NCBI GenBank assembly: GCA_910574935.1
Contig: CAJTCU010000002.1
Coordinates: forward strand, 276,827-340,826
DNA: 64,000 nt
Source of the DNA: Oscillospiraceae bacterium
GTDB taxonomy: Bacteria; Bacillota; Clostridia; Oscillospirales; Acutalibacteraceae
Direction of reading: 5' to 3'
The notes under the pieces are model-generated. The model ran no database searches, was not told the DNA's origin, and saw only the letters and a list, made by a program, of their open reading frames with translations. Shown here piece by piece: positions 1 to 9,339 of this stretch. A program made the position numbers and the translations under genes. How positions within the stretch are numbered: the stretch's first letter is position 1; every line of letters begins with the position of its first letter.

Positions 1-1
1 A

Positions 2-112
2 GGAAAAACAGCAAAGGATGGAACAAGCCTCCACTACGGTACCCAAGACGGAGGGAAGTTTCTTGTAAGAAGGGGTATCCCCCTTGAGGAAGAGCTAGCA
101 AAAAATCTCTAA
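2..112 (+). CDS. possible C-terminal end of an unidentified protein (partial)
   Basis: One plus-strand frame is open from the window edge to a TAA at 110-112 and would give 36 residues ending in RGIPLEEELAKNL. The composition looks protein-like, with mixed charge and an amphipathic end. It is too short to assign to any family, and the true start lies outside the window. The call rests only on an open frame and plausible residue usage, so it may be chance. Confidence 0.3.
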   Translation, partial: GKTAKDGTSLHYGTQDGGKFLVRRGIPLEEELAKNL

Positions 113-179
113 CCGAAACAAGCCCTGTTACAGGCAAAAACAAACCGATCAGGCTCGTATTGTCAAAAGGGCCAAGCCC

Positions 180-803
180 CTACAGCTGCTCCTCCAGCCG
201 CCGGGCCAAGGCCTCGATCTCCTCCTTGCGCAGCTTCATGCTAGCTGTGTTGACGATCAGCCGGGCCGATACCTCCGCCACCTGCTCAATGACCTCCAGG
301 CCGTTCTCCCGCAGGGTGGCCCCGGTCTCTACCAGGTCCACAATGCCGTCCGCCAGCCCCACCAGGGGGGCCAGCTCTACCGAGCCCTCGATTTTAATGA
401 TCCGCACGTCCATGTCCTTCCCCTGAAAGAACCGCTTGGCCACGTTTGGGTACTTGGTGGCAATGGTCTTGCCCCGGTAGCCTTGGTAAAAGTCCCGTCC
501 CTTGGGCGCGGCCAGGGCAAAGGCGCAGCGGCCAAAGCGCAGGTCCAAAATCTCGAAGAACTGCCCGCCGTGTTCCATAATCACGTCCTTGCCCACCACC
601 CCCAGGTCGCAGACTCCGTGTTCCACATAGGTGATCACGTCATTGGCCTTGGCCAGCACCGCCTCCAGGCTTTCGCCCACAGGCAAAATCAGCCGGCGGC
701 CCTTGTCCCGCAGGGCGGCGCAGTCCAGCCCCGCCCGCTCCATCACCTGGACGGTGGACTTTTCCAGCCGTCCCTTGGTCAGCGCCATACGCAGCGGCTT
801 CAT
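180..803 (-). CDS. hisG: ATP phosphoribosyltransferase catalytic subunit, short form
   Basis: First enzyme of histidine synthesis: it condenses ATP and PRPP to phosphoribosyl-ATP in the cytoplasm. The 207-residue product begins MKPLRMALTKGRLEKS, with the N-terminal LTKGRL motif of the family, and it lacks the C-terminal regulatory domain, as expected for the short HisG that needs HisZ. A longer upstream frame exists, but the ATG at 801-803 follows an AGAAAGGGGG ribosome site and begins the conserved part. The ATG overlaps the stop of hisZ by 4 bases (ATGA), so the two are translationally coupled. No other his genes are in the window. Confidence 0.95.
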   Translation of the reverse strand: MKPLRMALTKGRLEKSTVQVMERAGLDCAALRDKGRRLILPVGESLEAVLAKANDVITYVEHGVCDLGVVGKDVIMEHGGQFFEILDLRFGRCAFALAAPKGRDFYQGYRGKTIATKYPNVAKRFFQGKDMDVRIIKIEGSVELAPLVGLADGIVDLVETGATLRENGLEVIEQVAEVSARLIVNTASMKLRKEEIEALARRLEEQL

Positions 804-2008
804 AGTGCGCCCCCTTTCTTCTCTACCAAAATTTCTTGTGGATACGGGCCCACCACCCGCACCTTTGGGATGCCGGTGGCCCGGGCATACCCTATGGCCT
901 CTTCCCGGTTCTCCCACACCGAGGCCTCGCAGCGCAGGCCCCCCTGGGTCAGCCGGGTAATCTCCTCCTGGGCTTCCAGCTCATACCCCCGCTCCCCGTG
1001 GACCAGCAGGTCCGCTGGGCCCAGCTTGGGCAGGCCGCCCTCCAGCAGCTGGGCGGCGGCATCCAGGTTCAGGGCAAACCCGGCGGCGGGCATGGCCGCG
1101 CCGAACCTTTCACACAGGCCGTCATACCGCCCTCCGGTCAGCAGCGCCCCGCCGTGCTCCTGCACATAGCCGCTGAACACCACCCCGGTGTAGTAGTCGT
1201 TGCGCTGCACCAGGCCCAGGTCCACCATCAGCCGGTCTCCCAGGCCCAGCCTGCCCAGGGCGTTGTACAAGCCGCGCATATACTTCAGGGTTTGGGCTGC
1301 GCTGCCGTCCAGCCGCCAGCTCTCGGCCTCGGCCAGCACCTCTTCCCCGCCGAAAAGCCGGGGCAGGCGGCGCATGGCCCGGGCCTCGGGGCTGTCACCC
1401 AGAGGGGCCAGCAGCTCGTCCAGAGCGCCGTAGTTTTTCATTTCGATGGTGGCCCGTATCTCCTCCCTCTGCTGGGGAGGCAGGTCCAGCTTAGAAGCCA
1501 GCAGCTTAAAAAAGCCCGCGTGGCCCAGCTCCAGCCGGAAGCCGGGGGCCACTGCCTTTAGGGCCTCCACCGCGGCGCAGACCACCTCCAGGTCCGCCCG
1601 CAGGCCCGCAGCCCCCAGCAGTTCCACGCCCATTTGGGCAGACTCGTGGCTGCGGCCAGAGAGCTCGGGCCAGTTGCGGTAGACGTTCTGGCAGTAGTAC
1701 AGCCGCACCGGAAGCCTGCGTCCATGGAGCCGGGCCCCGGCCATACGGGCAATGGGCAAGGTGGAGTCTGGCCGGAACACCAAGAGCCTGCCCCTACAGT
1801 CTGTTGCCTTGTACATTTCCTGCTGGGGAATAGCAGCCCCGGGCAGGTTGAACACGTCATAAAATTCCAGCCCAGGGGTGACTACCTCTTGGTAACCTCT
1901 GGTAGTAAAGATCTCGGTCAGCCGCCCCCGTACCCAAGACCGGGCCCGGCACTGGCCAAAGAGCACGTCCCGCACACCCTCGGGGGTAAGCTTTCGATAA
2001 GTTTTCAT
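800..2008 (-). CDS. hisZ: ATP phosphoribosyltransferase regulatory subunit
   Basis: A 402-residue paralogue of the class II histidyl-tRNA synthetase core that forms the hetero-octamer with short HisG and carries histidine feedback control. It starts MKTYRKLTPEGVRDVLF, has the motif-2-like stretch VFRPDSTLPIAR near residue 78-89, and has the histidine-binding-like segment LVQRNDYYTGVVFSGY near 265-280. The catalytic signature of true HisRS is not obvious and hisG follows directly, so HisZ is preferred over HisS. A ribosome site (GGAGGA) lies just before the ATG, and a sigma-A promoter lies at 2043-2071. Confidence 0.92.
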   Translation of the reverse strand: MKTYRKLTPEGVRDVLFGQCRARSWVRGRLTEIFTTRGYQEVVTPGLEFYDVFNLPGAAIPQQEMYKATDCRGRLLVFRPDSTLPIARMAGARLHGRRLPVRLYYCQNVYRNWPELSGRSHESAQMGVELLGAAGLRADLEVVCAAVEALKAVAPGFRLELGHAGFFKLLASKLDLPPQQREEIRATIEMKNYGALDELLAPLGDSPEARAMRRLPRLFGGEEVLAEAESWRLDGSAAQTLKYMRGLYNALGRLGLGDRLMVDLGLVQRNDYYTGVVFSGYVQEHGGALLTGGRYDGLCERFGAAMPAAGFALNLDAAAQLLEGGLPKLGPADLLVHGERGYELEAQEEITRLTQGGLRCEASVWENREEAIGYARATGIPKVRVVGPYPQEILVEKKGGAL

Positions 2009-2042
2009 GATGATAAGTCCTCCGTAACTTTATCGCGCTAAC

Positions 2043-2071
2043 ATGTTACCATAACAAACCACGTTTGTCAA
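2043..2071 (-). promoter_or_regulatory. sigma-A promoter for hisZ-hisG
   Basis: Read on the minus strand, TTGACA (2066-2071) is followed 17 bases later by TAACAT (2043-2048). The -10 box sits inside the palindrome TAACATGTTA (2039-2048), a possible operator. The hisZ ATG is 35 bases downstream of the -10. Confidence 0.75.
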
Positions 2072-2134
2072 GCCGGAAAAAGCAGGAGAGTGTCCAAACG
2101 CGTTGTTTTACGCGCAAGCTCCCTGTACCCCCGC

Positions 2135-3151
2135 CTACGCCGTCCCGCTCTCTAAAATGGTCAACGCCGCCTGGTCACAATCCACTTCCGCCAGAACCCC
2201 CTGGGGCAGCACAGCCATAGGAGTGCGGTGGCCAAAATCCACATTGACTAAAACCGGCAGGTCCTCCCGGCCCACTTCACAGCGCAGCACCCGGCTTAGG
2301 GTCTCCTGTTCCTCCTGGCTCATAGCCGGGGTAGCCAGCCCCACGCATTCGTCCAGCGCCCCGGTGGCGGCCAGGGCCCGCCAGGCGTGAAGCCCCGCCA
2401 AGCTGCTTCCGTAAGGCGTACCATTCTCTATAAATAGAATGCTTCCTTGCCACTCCTCTTTCCGGGGGAATATCTCCGTCCCCATAATCTGCTGCAAGGG
2501 GCCCAGGCATCCCCCCAGCAGCCGCCCCCGGACCTTTCCCCTGCCCTGAAGCACCTGGTACCCGGGGTTCTCTTGCCAAATGATCTCCTCCTCGGGCAGA
2601 TTCCGCCATTCAATGGGGGTATAGCGGGCACAGGGCTCTATCGGACCCATGACCTCCCCGGAAAACAGCGCCCTTTCCACCGCCCGCTTGGTATACGGGT
2701 CCAGCCTTCCCGGCTGGGCAATGGGCGTCAGCAGGTTGGGTCCGTAGTAGCTCATAACCCCGGCATAGAAAAACAGCATACCGGCCGTGGTGATGTCCGA
2801 ATAGCCCATCAGAACCTTAGGGTGGGCCCGAATCACCGCCGGGTCTATATAGCGCAGCAGCCGGTAAGAGTCGTCTCCGCCCATATTGGCGATGATGCCC
2901 TGAACCTGGGGGTTTTCCATGGCCCAAAGCAGATCCTCCGCCCGGGCCCGGGGGTTCTCATACAGATACTGGCTGCCCCGCAGGGCGTGGGGCGTCTCCA
3001 CCACCTTCAGGCCAAAGGCCTCTTCCAGCCGCTTTTTCCCCAGCTGATACCGCCAGAGCAGGTCCGGGTCTCCGGCACGGCCACCAGAAAGGGAGAGGGC
3101 CGCTATCGTGTCTCCCCGGCGCAGGCGCTGGGGCTTGATGAGTGTACGCAT
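2135..3151 (-). CDS. LD-carboxypeptidase, peptidase family S66
   Basis: A 338-residue serine peptidase related to LdcA/MccF, which removes the terminal D-amino acid from murein tetrapeptides (LdcA) or inactivates peptide-nucleotide antibiotics (MccF). The nucleophile region is MGYSDIT near residue 115, the catalytic Glu lies in FIENGTPYG, and the His lies in NVDFGHRTPM near the C-terminus, the S66 Ser-Glu-His set. The frame extends to a GTG at 3200-3202, but the ATG at 3149-3151 has the AGAGGG ribosome site. No signal peptide is seen, which favours a cytoplasmic recycling role. The muropeptide versus MccF-like choice cannot be made from sequence alone. Confidence 0.88.
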   Translation of the reverse strand: MRTLIKPQRLRRGDTIAALSLSGGRAGDPDLLWRYQLGKKRLEEAFGLKVVETPHALRGSQYLYENPRARAEDLLWAMENPQVQGIIANMGGDDSYRLLRYIDPAVIRAHPKVLMGYSDITTAGMLFFYAGVMSYYGPNLLTPIAQPGRLDPYTKRAVERALFSGEVMGPIEPCARYTPIEWRNLPEEEIIWQENPGYQVLQGRGKVRGRLLGGCLGPLQQIMGTEIFPRKEEWQGSILFIENGTPYGSSLAGLHAWRALAATGALDECVGLATPAMSQEEQETLSRVLRCEVGREDLPVLVNVDFGHRTPMAVLPQGVLAEVDCDQAALTILESGTA

Positions 3152-3204
3152 ATTTTCCCTCTGATATGTTTTAGAAGGCGTCCCAAACAAGTATTTATTC
3201 ACAA

Positions 3205-3411
3205 TGTTTGGGGTCTCGCCTGCCGATAAAACCGGCTGGGCCCGGTCAGGTTAGAACGGTCCCATTACTTGGCTTTGTCAAGTAACCGGGGCGCTTCCCC
3301 CGCCGGCTGTGGAGCGTTTTTGCCAACTCTTGGGCTCTGAGTCTCGCCTGCCGACAGGGCCTTTTCTGTTCCCCCGCCGGAACAGCGCGGGGTTAGTCAC
3401 CCGCCACTCCC
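3205..3411. repeat. intergenic region with dispersed repeat copies
   Basis: This gap between polC and the LD-carboxypeptidase gene carries a stretch at about 3210-3259 beginning GTCTCGCCTGCCGATAAAAC that closely resembles 44657-44705. A shorter partial copy starting GTCTCGCCTGCCGAC lies near 3342. No coding potential is evident. Confidence 0.6.
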
Positions 3412-6400
3412 CTAAAACAACGTCACCTGGCTGCTCTCAGGCAGGGCGCTAAGAGCCCCTACCTCCCGGAGAATGTCCATCACCGCGCTGCTGACCTTAG
3501 AGCGGCTTTGCAGGTCCTCTACCGAGATATATTCCTCCCCATCGCTGGCTGCCTCCCACAGACTGGCCGCCGCCGCCTCGCCTACGCCGCCCAGGCTGGA
3601 AAAGGGCAGGCGAATCTTTCCCTCCTCCACCTTAAACTGGGTGGCATGGGACTGGTACAGGTCCACGGGCAGCAGCTGGACCCCCCGGGCCATCATCTCG
3701 TTGATCTGCTGTAGGGTGTCGAACTCGCTGGCCTCTTTGGGGCTGGCCTCCCGGTTCTTCATCTTCAGGTCAATCTCCTTCATTTTCCGGCGCACCGCCT
3801 CATGGCCCTTGCAGGCGGTAACCCCATCAAAGTCTGTGCTGCGCACTGTGAAGTAGGCAGCATAAAACTCCACCGGGGTATGCACCTTGTACCAGGCCAA
3901 TCGCAGAGCCGCGATCATGTAAGCCGCCGCGTGGGCCTTGGGAAACATATACTTTATCTTATAGCAGCTGTCGATGTACCATTGGGGCACGTCGTGCTCT
4001 TTCATGGCAGCAATATGCTCTTCAGTGAGCAGTTTGCCCGCCTTACCTTTACGGACGATCTCCATAATCTTAAAGGCCATCTTGGGCTCTAGGCCCTTGT
4101 TAAGAAGATAGACCATAATGTTATCTCGGGTGCCAATAACTTCTGAGATGGTGCAGGTGCCGTTGTGGATCAGCTCTTGGGCGTTGCCCAGCCACACGTC
4201 CGTGCCGTGGGAAAGCCCCGAAATCTGCAAAAAATCCGCGAAAGTGCGGGGCTTGGCCTCGTCCAGCATTCCCCGCACAAAGGGGGTGCCCAGCTCCGGC
4301 AAACCCAGGGTACCGGTCTTTACCCCGTCCAGGTCCTCTGGGGTCACCCCCAGGGCCGCCGGGGACTCGAACAGGCTCATCACCTTCGGGTCGCTCATGC
4401 TGACCTTCATCACCGGGATGCCCGTGTACTCCTCCAGATAGTGGTAAATGGTGGGCACATCGTGGCCCAGCTCGTCCAGCTTACATACATTGTCATGGAT
4501 GGAGTGGAAGTCAAAATGGGTGGTAATATTATCGCTGTCCTGCTTGTTGGCCGGGTGCTGCACTGGGCAGAAGTCATAGACCTCCATGCCCCGGGGAATA
4601 ACAATCATGCCCCCAGGGTGCTGGCCTGTGGTGCGCTTTACCCCTGTGCAGCCCATGGCCAGCCGCTTCATCTCGGCATTGTGCAGGGTGCGGCTTCGCT
4701 CCTCGGCATAGGCCTTTACATAGCCAAAGGCGGTCTTTTCCGCCACGGTGGCAATGGTGCCGGCCTTAAACACGTTGTCCCGGCCAAAGAGCACCTCGGT
4801 AAACCGGTGAGAACTGCTCTGCTGCTCGCCGGAAAAGTTCAGGTCAATGTCCGGCACCTTGTCCCCGTCAAAGCCCAAAAAGGTCTCAAAGGGGATGGTG
4901 TGGCCGTCCCGGTCCATGGCCGTGCCGCAGCGGGGGCAGTCCTTGGGGGGCAGGTCAAAGCCGGAGTCGTAGCTGCCGTCGGTAATGAACTCGCTATGCT
5001 TGCAGCTGGGGCAGACATAGTGGGGTTCCAGAGGGTTCACCTCGGAAATACCAGACATACTGGCCACAAAGCTGGAACCCACCGAGCCCCGGGAGCCCAC
5101 TAAATAGCCGTGCTCTTCGCTATCCGCCACCAGCTTTTGGGCGGTCATGTACAGCACCGAGAAGCCGTGCTTGATAATGGATCCCAGCTCCTTGTTCAGC
5201 CGGGCCTCCACAATCTCCGGCAGGGGGTCGCCGTAGCGCTCTTTGGCCCGCCGCCAGGTAATATCCACCAGCTGCTCCTGGGCCCCCTCGATGAAGGGGG
5301 GGAAGTTGCCGTTAGGCACCGGGCGCACCCGGTCCACCATATCGGCAATTTTGTTGGTGTTCTCCACCACCACCTCATAGGCCTTTTCTTTCCCCAGATA
5401 GGCGAACTCCTTCAGCATCTCCGGGGTGGTGTGCATATACAGGGGCGCCTGCTGGTCGCCGTCGGCAAAGCCGTGCATAATCACCCGGCGGTAGTCCGCA
5501 TCCTTGGGGTCCTTAAAGTGCACATCACAGGTGGCCACTACGGGCTTGTGCAGCTTTTCGCCGATGCGTACAATGGTGCGGTTATATTCCCGCAGGCCCT
5601 CTTCGTCGGTGTCGCCGTTGCGCACCATAAACATATTGTTGCCAATGGGCTGTATCTCTAAAAAGTCATAGTACTGGGCAATCTTGCACAAGTTTTCAAA
5701 GCTCTCGCCTTTGATCATAGCTTGGAACAGCTCCCCCGCCTCACAGGCGCTGCCCACCAGCAGCCCCTCCCGGTGCTGGTTCAGCAGGCTTTTCGGGGTG
5801 CGGGGGTGGCGGTAGTAATTTTGCAGGTGGCCGTTGGAGATAAGCCTGTACAAATTTTTCAGCCCGGTGTTGTTCTTCACCAGCAGAATCATGTGGTGGC
5901 TGCGCAGCTTTTTGGGGTCGCCCCCGGCCAGGGCAGTGTTTACCTGGCCCACGGTGGCCACGCCCTGGTCCTCCTTCAGCCGCCGGATCAGGTTGGTAAA
6001 GATTTCCCCCAGCACCGCCGCGTCGTCATCCGCCCGGTGGTGGTTAAAGGGCGAGAGCTTTAGGTACTTGGCCACAGTGTCCAGCTTGCAGTCCTTAATG
6101 TCTTTTAGCAGCGACCGGCACATAGGCACAGTGTCGATGTATGGATAGGAGAGCTTTAGCCCAGTCCGCTCTCCGCTGGCCCTGAGAAAGCCTGTATCAA
6201 ACCCCGCGTTATGGGCCACCAGCACGGTTTCTTCTCCGCAGAAATCATAAAAGGCCTTTACCGCCTCCGCCTCGTTGGGGGCGTCCGCCACCATCTCGTC
6301 CGTAATGCCCGTCAGCTGGGTGATTTTGGGCGGAATAGGCCGCTCGGGGTTGACGAAGGTATCGAAACGCTCTGTAACCCGGCCCCCCCGCACCCGTACC

Positions 6401-7746
6401 GCACCAATTTCTGTAATGCGGTCCTTCTTAGCCGAAAGGCCTGTAGTCTCCAGGTCAAAGCAGATAAAGTCCCCGTCAATGGGGAACTGTTCCCCGCCCA
6501 CAGCGGCGGGCACCAGGTCGTTGACAAAGTAGGCCTCCATACCGTAGATGACCTTAAAGTCCGGGTTCTCCTTGCGCACCTCAGCCTCGGCGTTCATGGC
6601 GTCGGGAAAGGCCTGGGCCACCCCGTGGTCTGTAATGGCAATGGCCCGCTGGCCCCAGCGGTGCGCCTGTTTCACCAGGTCCCCAGCAGGGGTCATGCCG
6701 TCCAGGTCGGACATGTTGGTGTGCAGGTGCAGCTCCACCCGTTTTTCCAGGGCGTCATCCACCACCTGCACCTGGTCCACCGTGGCAATGGACCGGGGCC
6801 GCAGCACGTTTTCCCGATCATATTTGTCATATTCCAGGGCCCCACGCACCAGCAGGGAGGTCCCGTTTTTCAGCTTGTCCAGCTCTTTGCACTGGCCCGC
6901 GTCCTGAATGATCTTGAGTGTGGTGGAGTTGGTGTAATCTGTAATATCAATACTATATATTTTCTTAGACTTATCCCGCGTGTCTTTGCTCTCAATGCTG
7001 AAAATCTCCCCCCACACCGTGGCGGTGCCCAGGTCCAGGGTCAGCTCGCTAAGGGGCAGGGGCTTGGCCTTTGGCACAGGGCCCAGCAGGGCCCTGGCGG
7101 TCTCTGGGATGATTTGGGGCAGCAGGCTTTCCCCTTCCCGCACGCTGATTTTCCGCCGGCTGGCCTGGTCCTCCATAGCGGCCTGGTACTCTTCCATTTC
7201 CTGGGTAATTTTCGCCCTGCGCTCTTCCTCTTCCTTGTGGTGGGTCTGCTCCAGTAAGGAGCCGTCTCCCTCCTTCACTGTCAGCTTGCCGTCAAAGCGT
7301 ACCGTGCAATCCACTGAAAACCAGTCTAGAATCAACTCTTCCAGTTTCTGGGCAGTACCCCGGGCGGCCAGAAGCTCATAGCCTCCGTGAGCCAGACTAA
7401 CTGTAAGAGCGTTCCCCGCCAGCATGGCCTGGGCCTGGCGGAAAGTGCCGTTCAGGCTGGCCTCCTGTTCCTTCAGAGCTTCGGCCAGGTCATCCAGGCG
7501 GCCGGCGGAAAAATCCCCTGCCGGAAACCGGGGCCGCAGGTTCATCCGGGCTCCCAAGGCTCCGCCTACCTGGCGGGAAAAACGTTGCAGCTGAGAATAC
7601 TCTATAAACCGACCAAACCGGGCGGAGAGCTCTATAGCCCGTGCCGCCCGGTCAACGGTAAGACGCAGAACCTCCCCCTCTAGTAAAGGGCGGGGAAACT
7701 CCTCGCCAGACAATTCATTTTGAAATATTTCGCCAATACTGTGCAA
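3412..7746 (-). CDS. polC: DNA polymerase III alpha subunit, Gram-positive type, with 3'-5' exonuclease
   Basis: The replicative polymerase of low-GC Gram-positives, 1444 residues, close to the family's usual 1430-1470. In order: an N-terminal domain (1-230), an OB fold (about 236-330), a PHP domain beginning VELHLHTNMSDLDG (337-350) and split by the DEDD exonuclease beginning FICFDLETTGLS (427-438), a zinc-binding CPSC...CPRC segment (about 908-945), and the polymerase palm with PDIDLNFSGE (about 966-975). It ends SSQVTLF, a beta-clamp-binding-like tail. It sits downstream of the pyrH-ispG run, as polC often does near rseP and ispG in Firmicutes. Confidence 0.98.
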   Translation of the reverse strand: MHSIGEIFQNELSGEEFPRPLLEGEVLRLTVDRAARAIELSARFGRFIEYSQLQRFSRQVGGALGARMNLRPRFPAGDFSAGRLDDLAEALKEQEASLNGTFRQAQAMLAGNALTVSLAHGGYELLAARGTAQKLEELILDWFSVDCTVRFDGKLTVKEGDGSLLEQTHHKEEEERRAKITQEMEEYQAAMEDQASRRKISVREGESLLPQIIPETARALLGPVPKAKPLPLSELTLDLGTATVWGEIFSIESKDTRDKSKKIYSIDITDYTNSTTLKIIQDAGQCKELDKLKNGTSLLVRGALEYDKYDRENVLRPRSIATVDQVQVVDDALEKRVELHLHTNMSDLDGMTPAGDLVKQAHRWGQRAIAITDHGVAQAFPDAMNAEAEVRKENPDFKVIYGMEAYFVNDLVPAAVGGEQFPIDGDFICFDLETTGLSAKKDRITEIGAVRVRGGRVTERFDTFVNPERPIPPKITQLTGITDEMVADAPNEAEAVKAFYDFCGEETVLVAHNAGFDTGFLRASGERTGLKLSYPYIDTVPMCRSLLKDIKDCKLDTVAKYLKLSPFNHHRADDDAAVLGEIFTNLIRRLKEDQGVATVGQVNTALAGGDPKKLRSHHMILLVKNNTGLKNLYRLISNGHLQNYYRHPRTPKSLLNQHREGLLVGSACEAGELFQAMIKGESFENLCKIAQYYDFLEIQPIGNNMFMVRNGDTDEEGLREYNRTIVRIGEKLHKPVVATCDVHFKDPKDADYRRVIMHGFADGDQQAPLYMHTTPEMLKEFAYLGKEKAYEVVVENTNKIADMVDRVRPVPNGNFPPFIEGAQEQLVDITWRRAKERYGDPLPEIVEARLNKELGSIIKHGFSVLYMTAQKLVADSEEHGYLVGSRGSVGSSFVASMSGISEVNPLEPHYVCPSCKHSEFITDGSYDSGFDLPPKDCPRCGTAMDRDGHTIPFETFLGFDGDKVPDIDLNFSGEQQSSSHRFTEVLFGRDNVFKAGTIATVAEKTAFGYVKAYAEERSRTLHNAEMKRLAMGCTGVKRTTGQHPGGMIVIPRGMEVYDFCPVQHPANKQDSDNITTHFDFHSIHDNVCKLDELGHDVPTIYHYLEEYTGIPVMKVSMSDPKVMSLFESPAALGVTPEDLDGVKTGTLGLPELGTPFVRGMLDEAKPRTFADFLQISGLSHGTDVWLGNAQELIHNGTCTISEVIGTRDNIMVYLLNKGLEPKMAFKIMEIVRKGKAGKLLTEEHIAAMKEHDVPQWYIDSCYKIKYMFPKAHAAAYMIAALRLAWYKVHTPVEFYAAYFTVRSTDFDGVTACKGHEAVRRKMKEIDLKMKNREASPKEASEFDTLQQINEMMARGVQLLPVDLYQSHATQFKVEEGKIRLPFSSLGGVGEAAAASLWEAASDGEEYISVEDLQSRSKVSSAVMDILREVGALSALPESSQVTLF

Positions 7747-7897
7747 ACCGCCGCCTCCCTAAAAAAATTCGAGCCAAATGCTTCCGCCCCCAGGCATAAG
7801 CTAAAAGTTTCGCGGTCTCCGCCGCCGGGTCTGTAAACGCTGGAGACCAACGTCCTCTTTAAAGGGCGCAGGGACCTATTTGCCATATCCCTGTTCC

Positions 7898-8512
7898 TCA
7901 TTCCCCGCAATAAGACAGGTCGCAGATGCGCAGAACGCGCCGCTCCCAACCCTCAAACTCATCGAATCCCCCCACGGCCCCTGGCTTTCCGAAAATGCCG
8001 CAGTGGTCCATAACCTCCGGCGGCAGGCCCAGCCACAGAATGTTCCACACACTGAGCAGCCCTCCGTGGGACACCAGTACCACTGTGTCCTCTGGGCAGG
8101 CTATGGCCTCCTCACACATTGACTCTAGCCGCTGGTACATCTCCCGCTTGGACTCCGCCCCGGGCAGGGGACGCTGGTCCACCAGCCAGCCTCTGTTTTG
8201 CTGGTGTTCCCGCTGCCACGCCTTACTTTTGCCTATAGATTCTGGCCCCCAGCAGCGCTCCCGCAGTTCCTGGCGGTACTCCACCACAACCCCCAGCTTC
8301 TTCGCCAAGGGAGCGGCCGTCTGAACAGCACGTTTCAAATCAGAGGAGAATATTTTCACTGATGTGTCCCGCAGCTCTTTGCCCAGCCTTTCGCCAATGC
8401 GCCGGGCCTGTTCCCGGCCCCATTCCGTCAGCTCCCAGTCGTTCCAACCGCCCATCATACCGCTGACATGATGCTGGGACTGGCAGTGCTGAATGGTGAT
8501 AATCTGTTTCAT
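7898..8512 (-). CDS. histidine phosphatase superfamily protein (phosphoglycerate mutase-like)
   Basis: A 204-residue protein of the branch-1 histidine phosphatase fold. The N-terminal phosphate-binding motif, usually RHG, reads QHC (ITIQHCQSQHH, His9). The second catalytic His lies in VLVSHGG near residue 145, and the WNDWELTEWGREQA segment is typical of the family. The substrate is not predictable; the missing Arg of RHG suggests a subfamily with altered phosphate binding. Its ATG directly abuts the stop of the upstream hydrolase gene, so they share a transcript with ispG. Confidence 0.85.
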   Translation of the reverse strand: MKQIITIQHCQSQHHVSGMMGGWNDWELTEWGREQARRIGERLGKELRDTSVKIFSSDLKRAVQTAAPLAKKLGVVVEYRQELRERCWGPESIGKSKAWQREHQQNRGWLVDQRPLPGAESKREMYQRLESMCEEAIACPEDTVVLVSHGGLLSVWNILWLGLPPEVMDHCGIFGKPGAVGGFDEFEGWERRVLRICDLSYCGE

Positions 8513-9319
8513 CTAAAGCCCCTCCACAAACGCTTCCAGCAGCCGGTTCACTTCCTCTGGCACGTCCGTATTGGAGTTATGCCCCGCGCCCTTGAGCCAC
8601 ACCAGGCGGCGGTTTTCCCGCTTTTCCCACTCCCGGTTATAGCGCTTGGCCGAGCCCGCCCCGTCCTTTTCCCCGCAAAGCAGCAGCACCGGGCAGCCGG
8701 GCTCGTACCGCCTGTCCGCCTCCACCGCCTGGGCCAAAAGCCGAAAGCCGTGGTCTGCCAGCAGGCAGTACTCCTTGGGGGAAAAGCTCTCCATCATGGC
8801 TCCCATCACCTCCCGGCCATAGGGGGACCGGGCCGTGCCCTGGACTCCTACCATTTTCAGCAGCTTCCAGGGGAACAGACGGTACATCCAGTAGGTGTGT
8901 TTCAGCATGGCCAGCTCCCAGCCGGTATAGTACTCCCGCTTTAGGGGACAGGAGTCGATGGACACAAACCCCGCCGCCCGGCCCGGGTACAGCTCCATAA
9001 ACATCTGAGAGACGTACCCGCCCAGAGACTGCCCCGCCAGCACAGGCCGCTCTATCCCCTCACGGTCTAAAATCTCCCCCAGGTACCGGGCCATATCGTC
9101 CATAGAAAAATCCAGCCGGAAGGGCCGGGAATGCCCGTGGGCGGGGGCGTCCCACACCAGGCAGCCAAAGCGCCCGCCCAGGCCCTCCATCTGCTTATCA
9201 AACAGCCGGTGGTCTGCTGTAAGCCCCGGCAAAAAAACCAGCCAGGGCCTGTCCTTCTGTCCTGGGCTCACCCAGTAGTGGATCTCTCCGGAAGGGGTAG
9301 CGTACATTTTTTCTGTCAT
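8513..9319 (-). CDS. alpha/beta hydrolase
   Basis: A 268-residue serine hydrolase with the nucleophile elbow GQSLGG, an oxyanion region VFLPGLTADHRLF, and a C-terminal His in KGAGHNSN. Family members hydrolyse esters, lactones or C-C bonds; no substrate can be assigned. An upstream ATG lies five codons earlier, but the ATG at 9317-9319 has the better-placed GAGAGGA site. It lies 20 bases after the ispG stop and touches the downstream phosphatase gene. Confidence 0.85.
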   Translation of the reverse strand: MTEKMYATPSGEIHYWVSPGQKDRPWLVFLPGLTADHRLFDKQMEGLGGRFGCLVWDAPAHGHSRPFRLDFSMDDMARYLGEILDREGIERPVLAGQSLGGYVSQMFMELYPGRAAGFVSIDSCPLKREYYTGWELAMLKHTYWMYRLFPWKLLKMVGVQGTARSPYGREVMGAMMESFSPKEYCLLADHGFRLLAQAVEADRRYEPGCPVLLLCGEKDGAGSAKRYNREWEKRENRRLVWLKGAGHNSNTDVPEEVNRLLEAFVEGL

Positions 9320-9339
9320 ACTTTTTCCTCTCATAGTTG

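Noticed and set aside
116..128. MITE end at AAACAAGCCCTG near the window start
   Set aside because: The match stops before the terminal A, and no second end can be seen in the window.
804..917. Longer N-terminus for HisG starting at 917
   Set aside because: The extra 38 residues lie inside hisZ, do not resemble HisG, and the ATG at 803 has the ribosome site.
4165..7257. Large plus-strand frames opposite polC
   Set aside because: They are antisense shadows of a highly conserved replicative polymerase with GC-rich codons.
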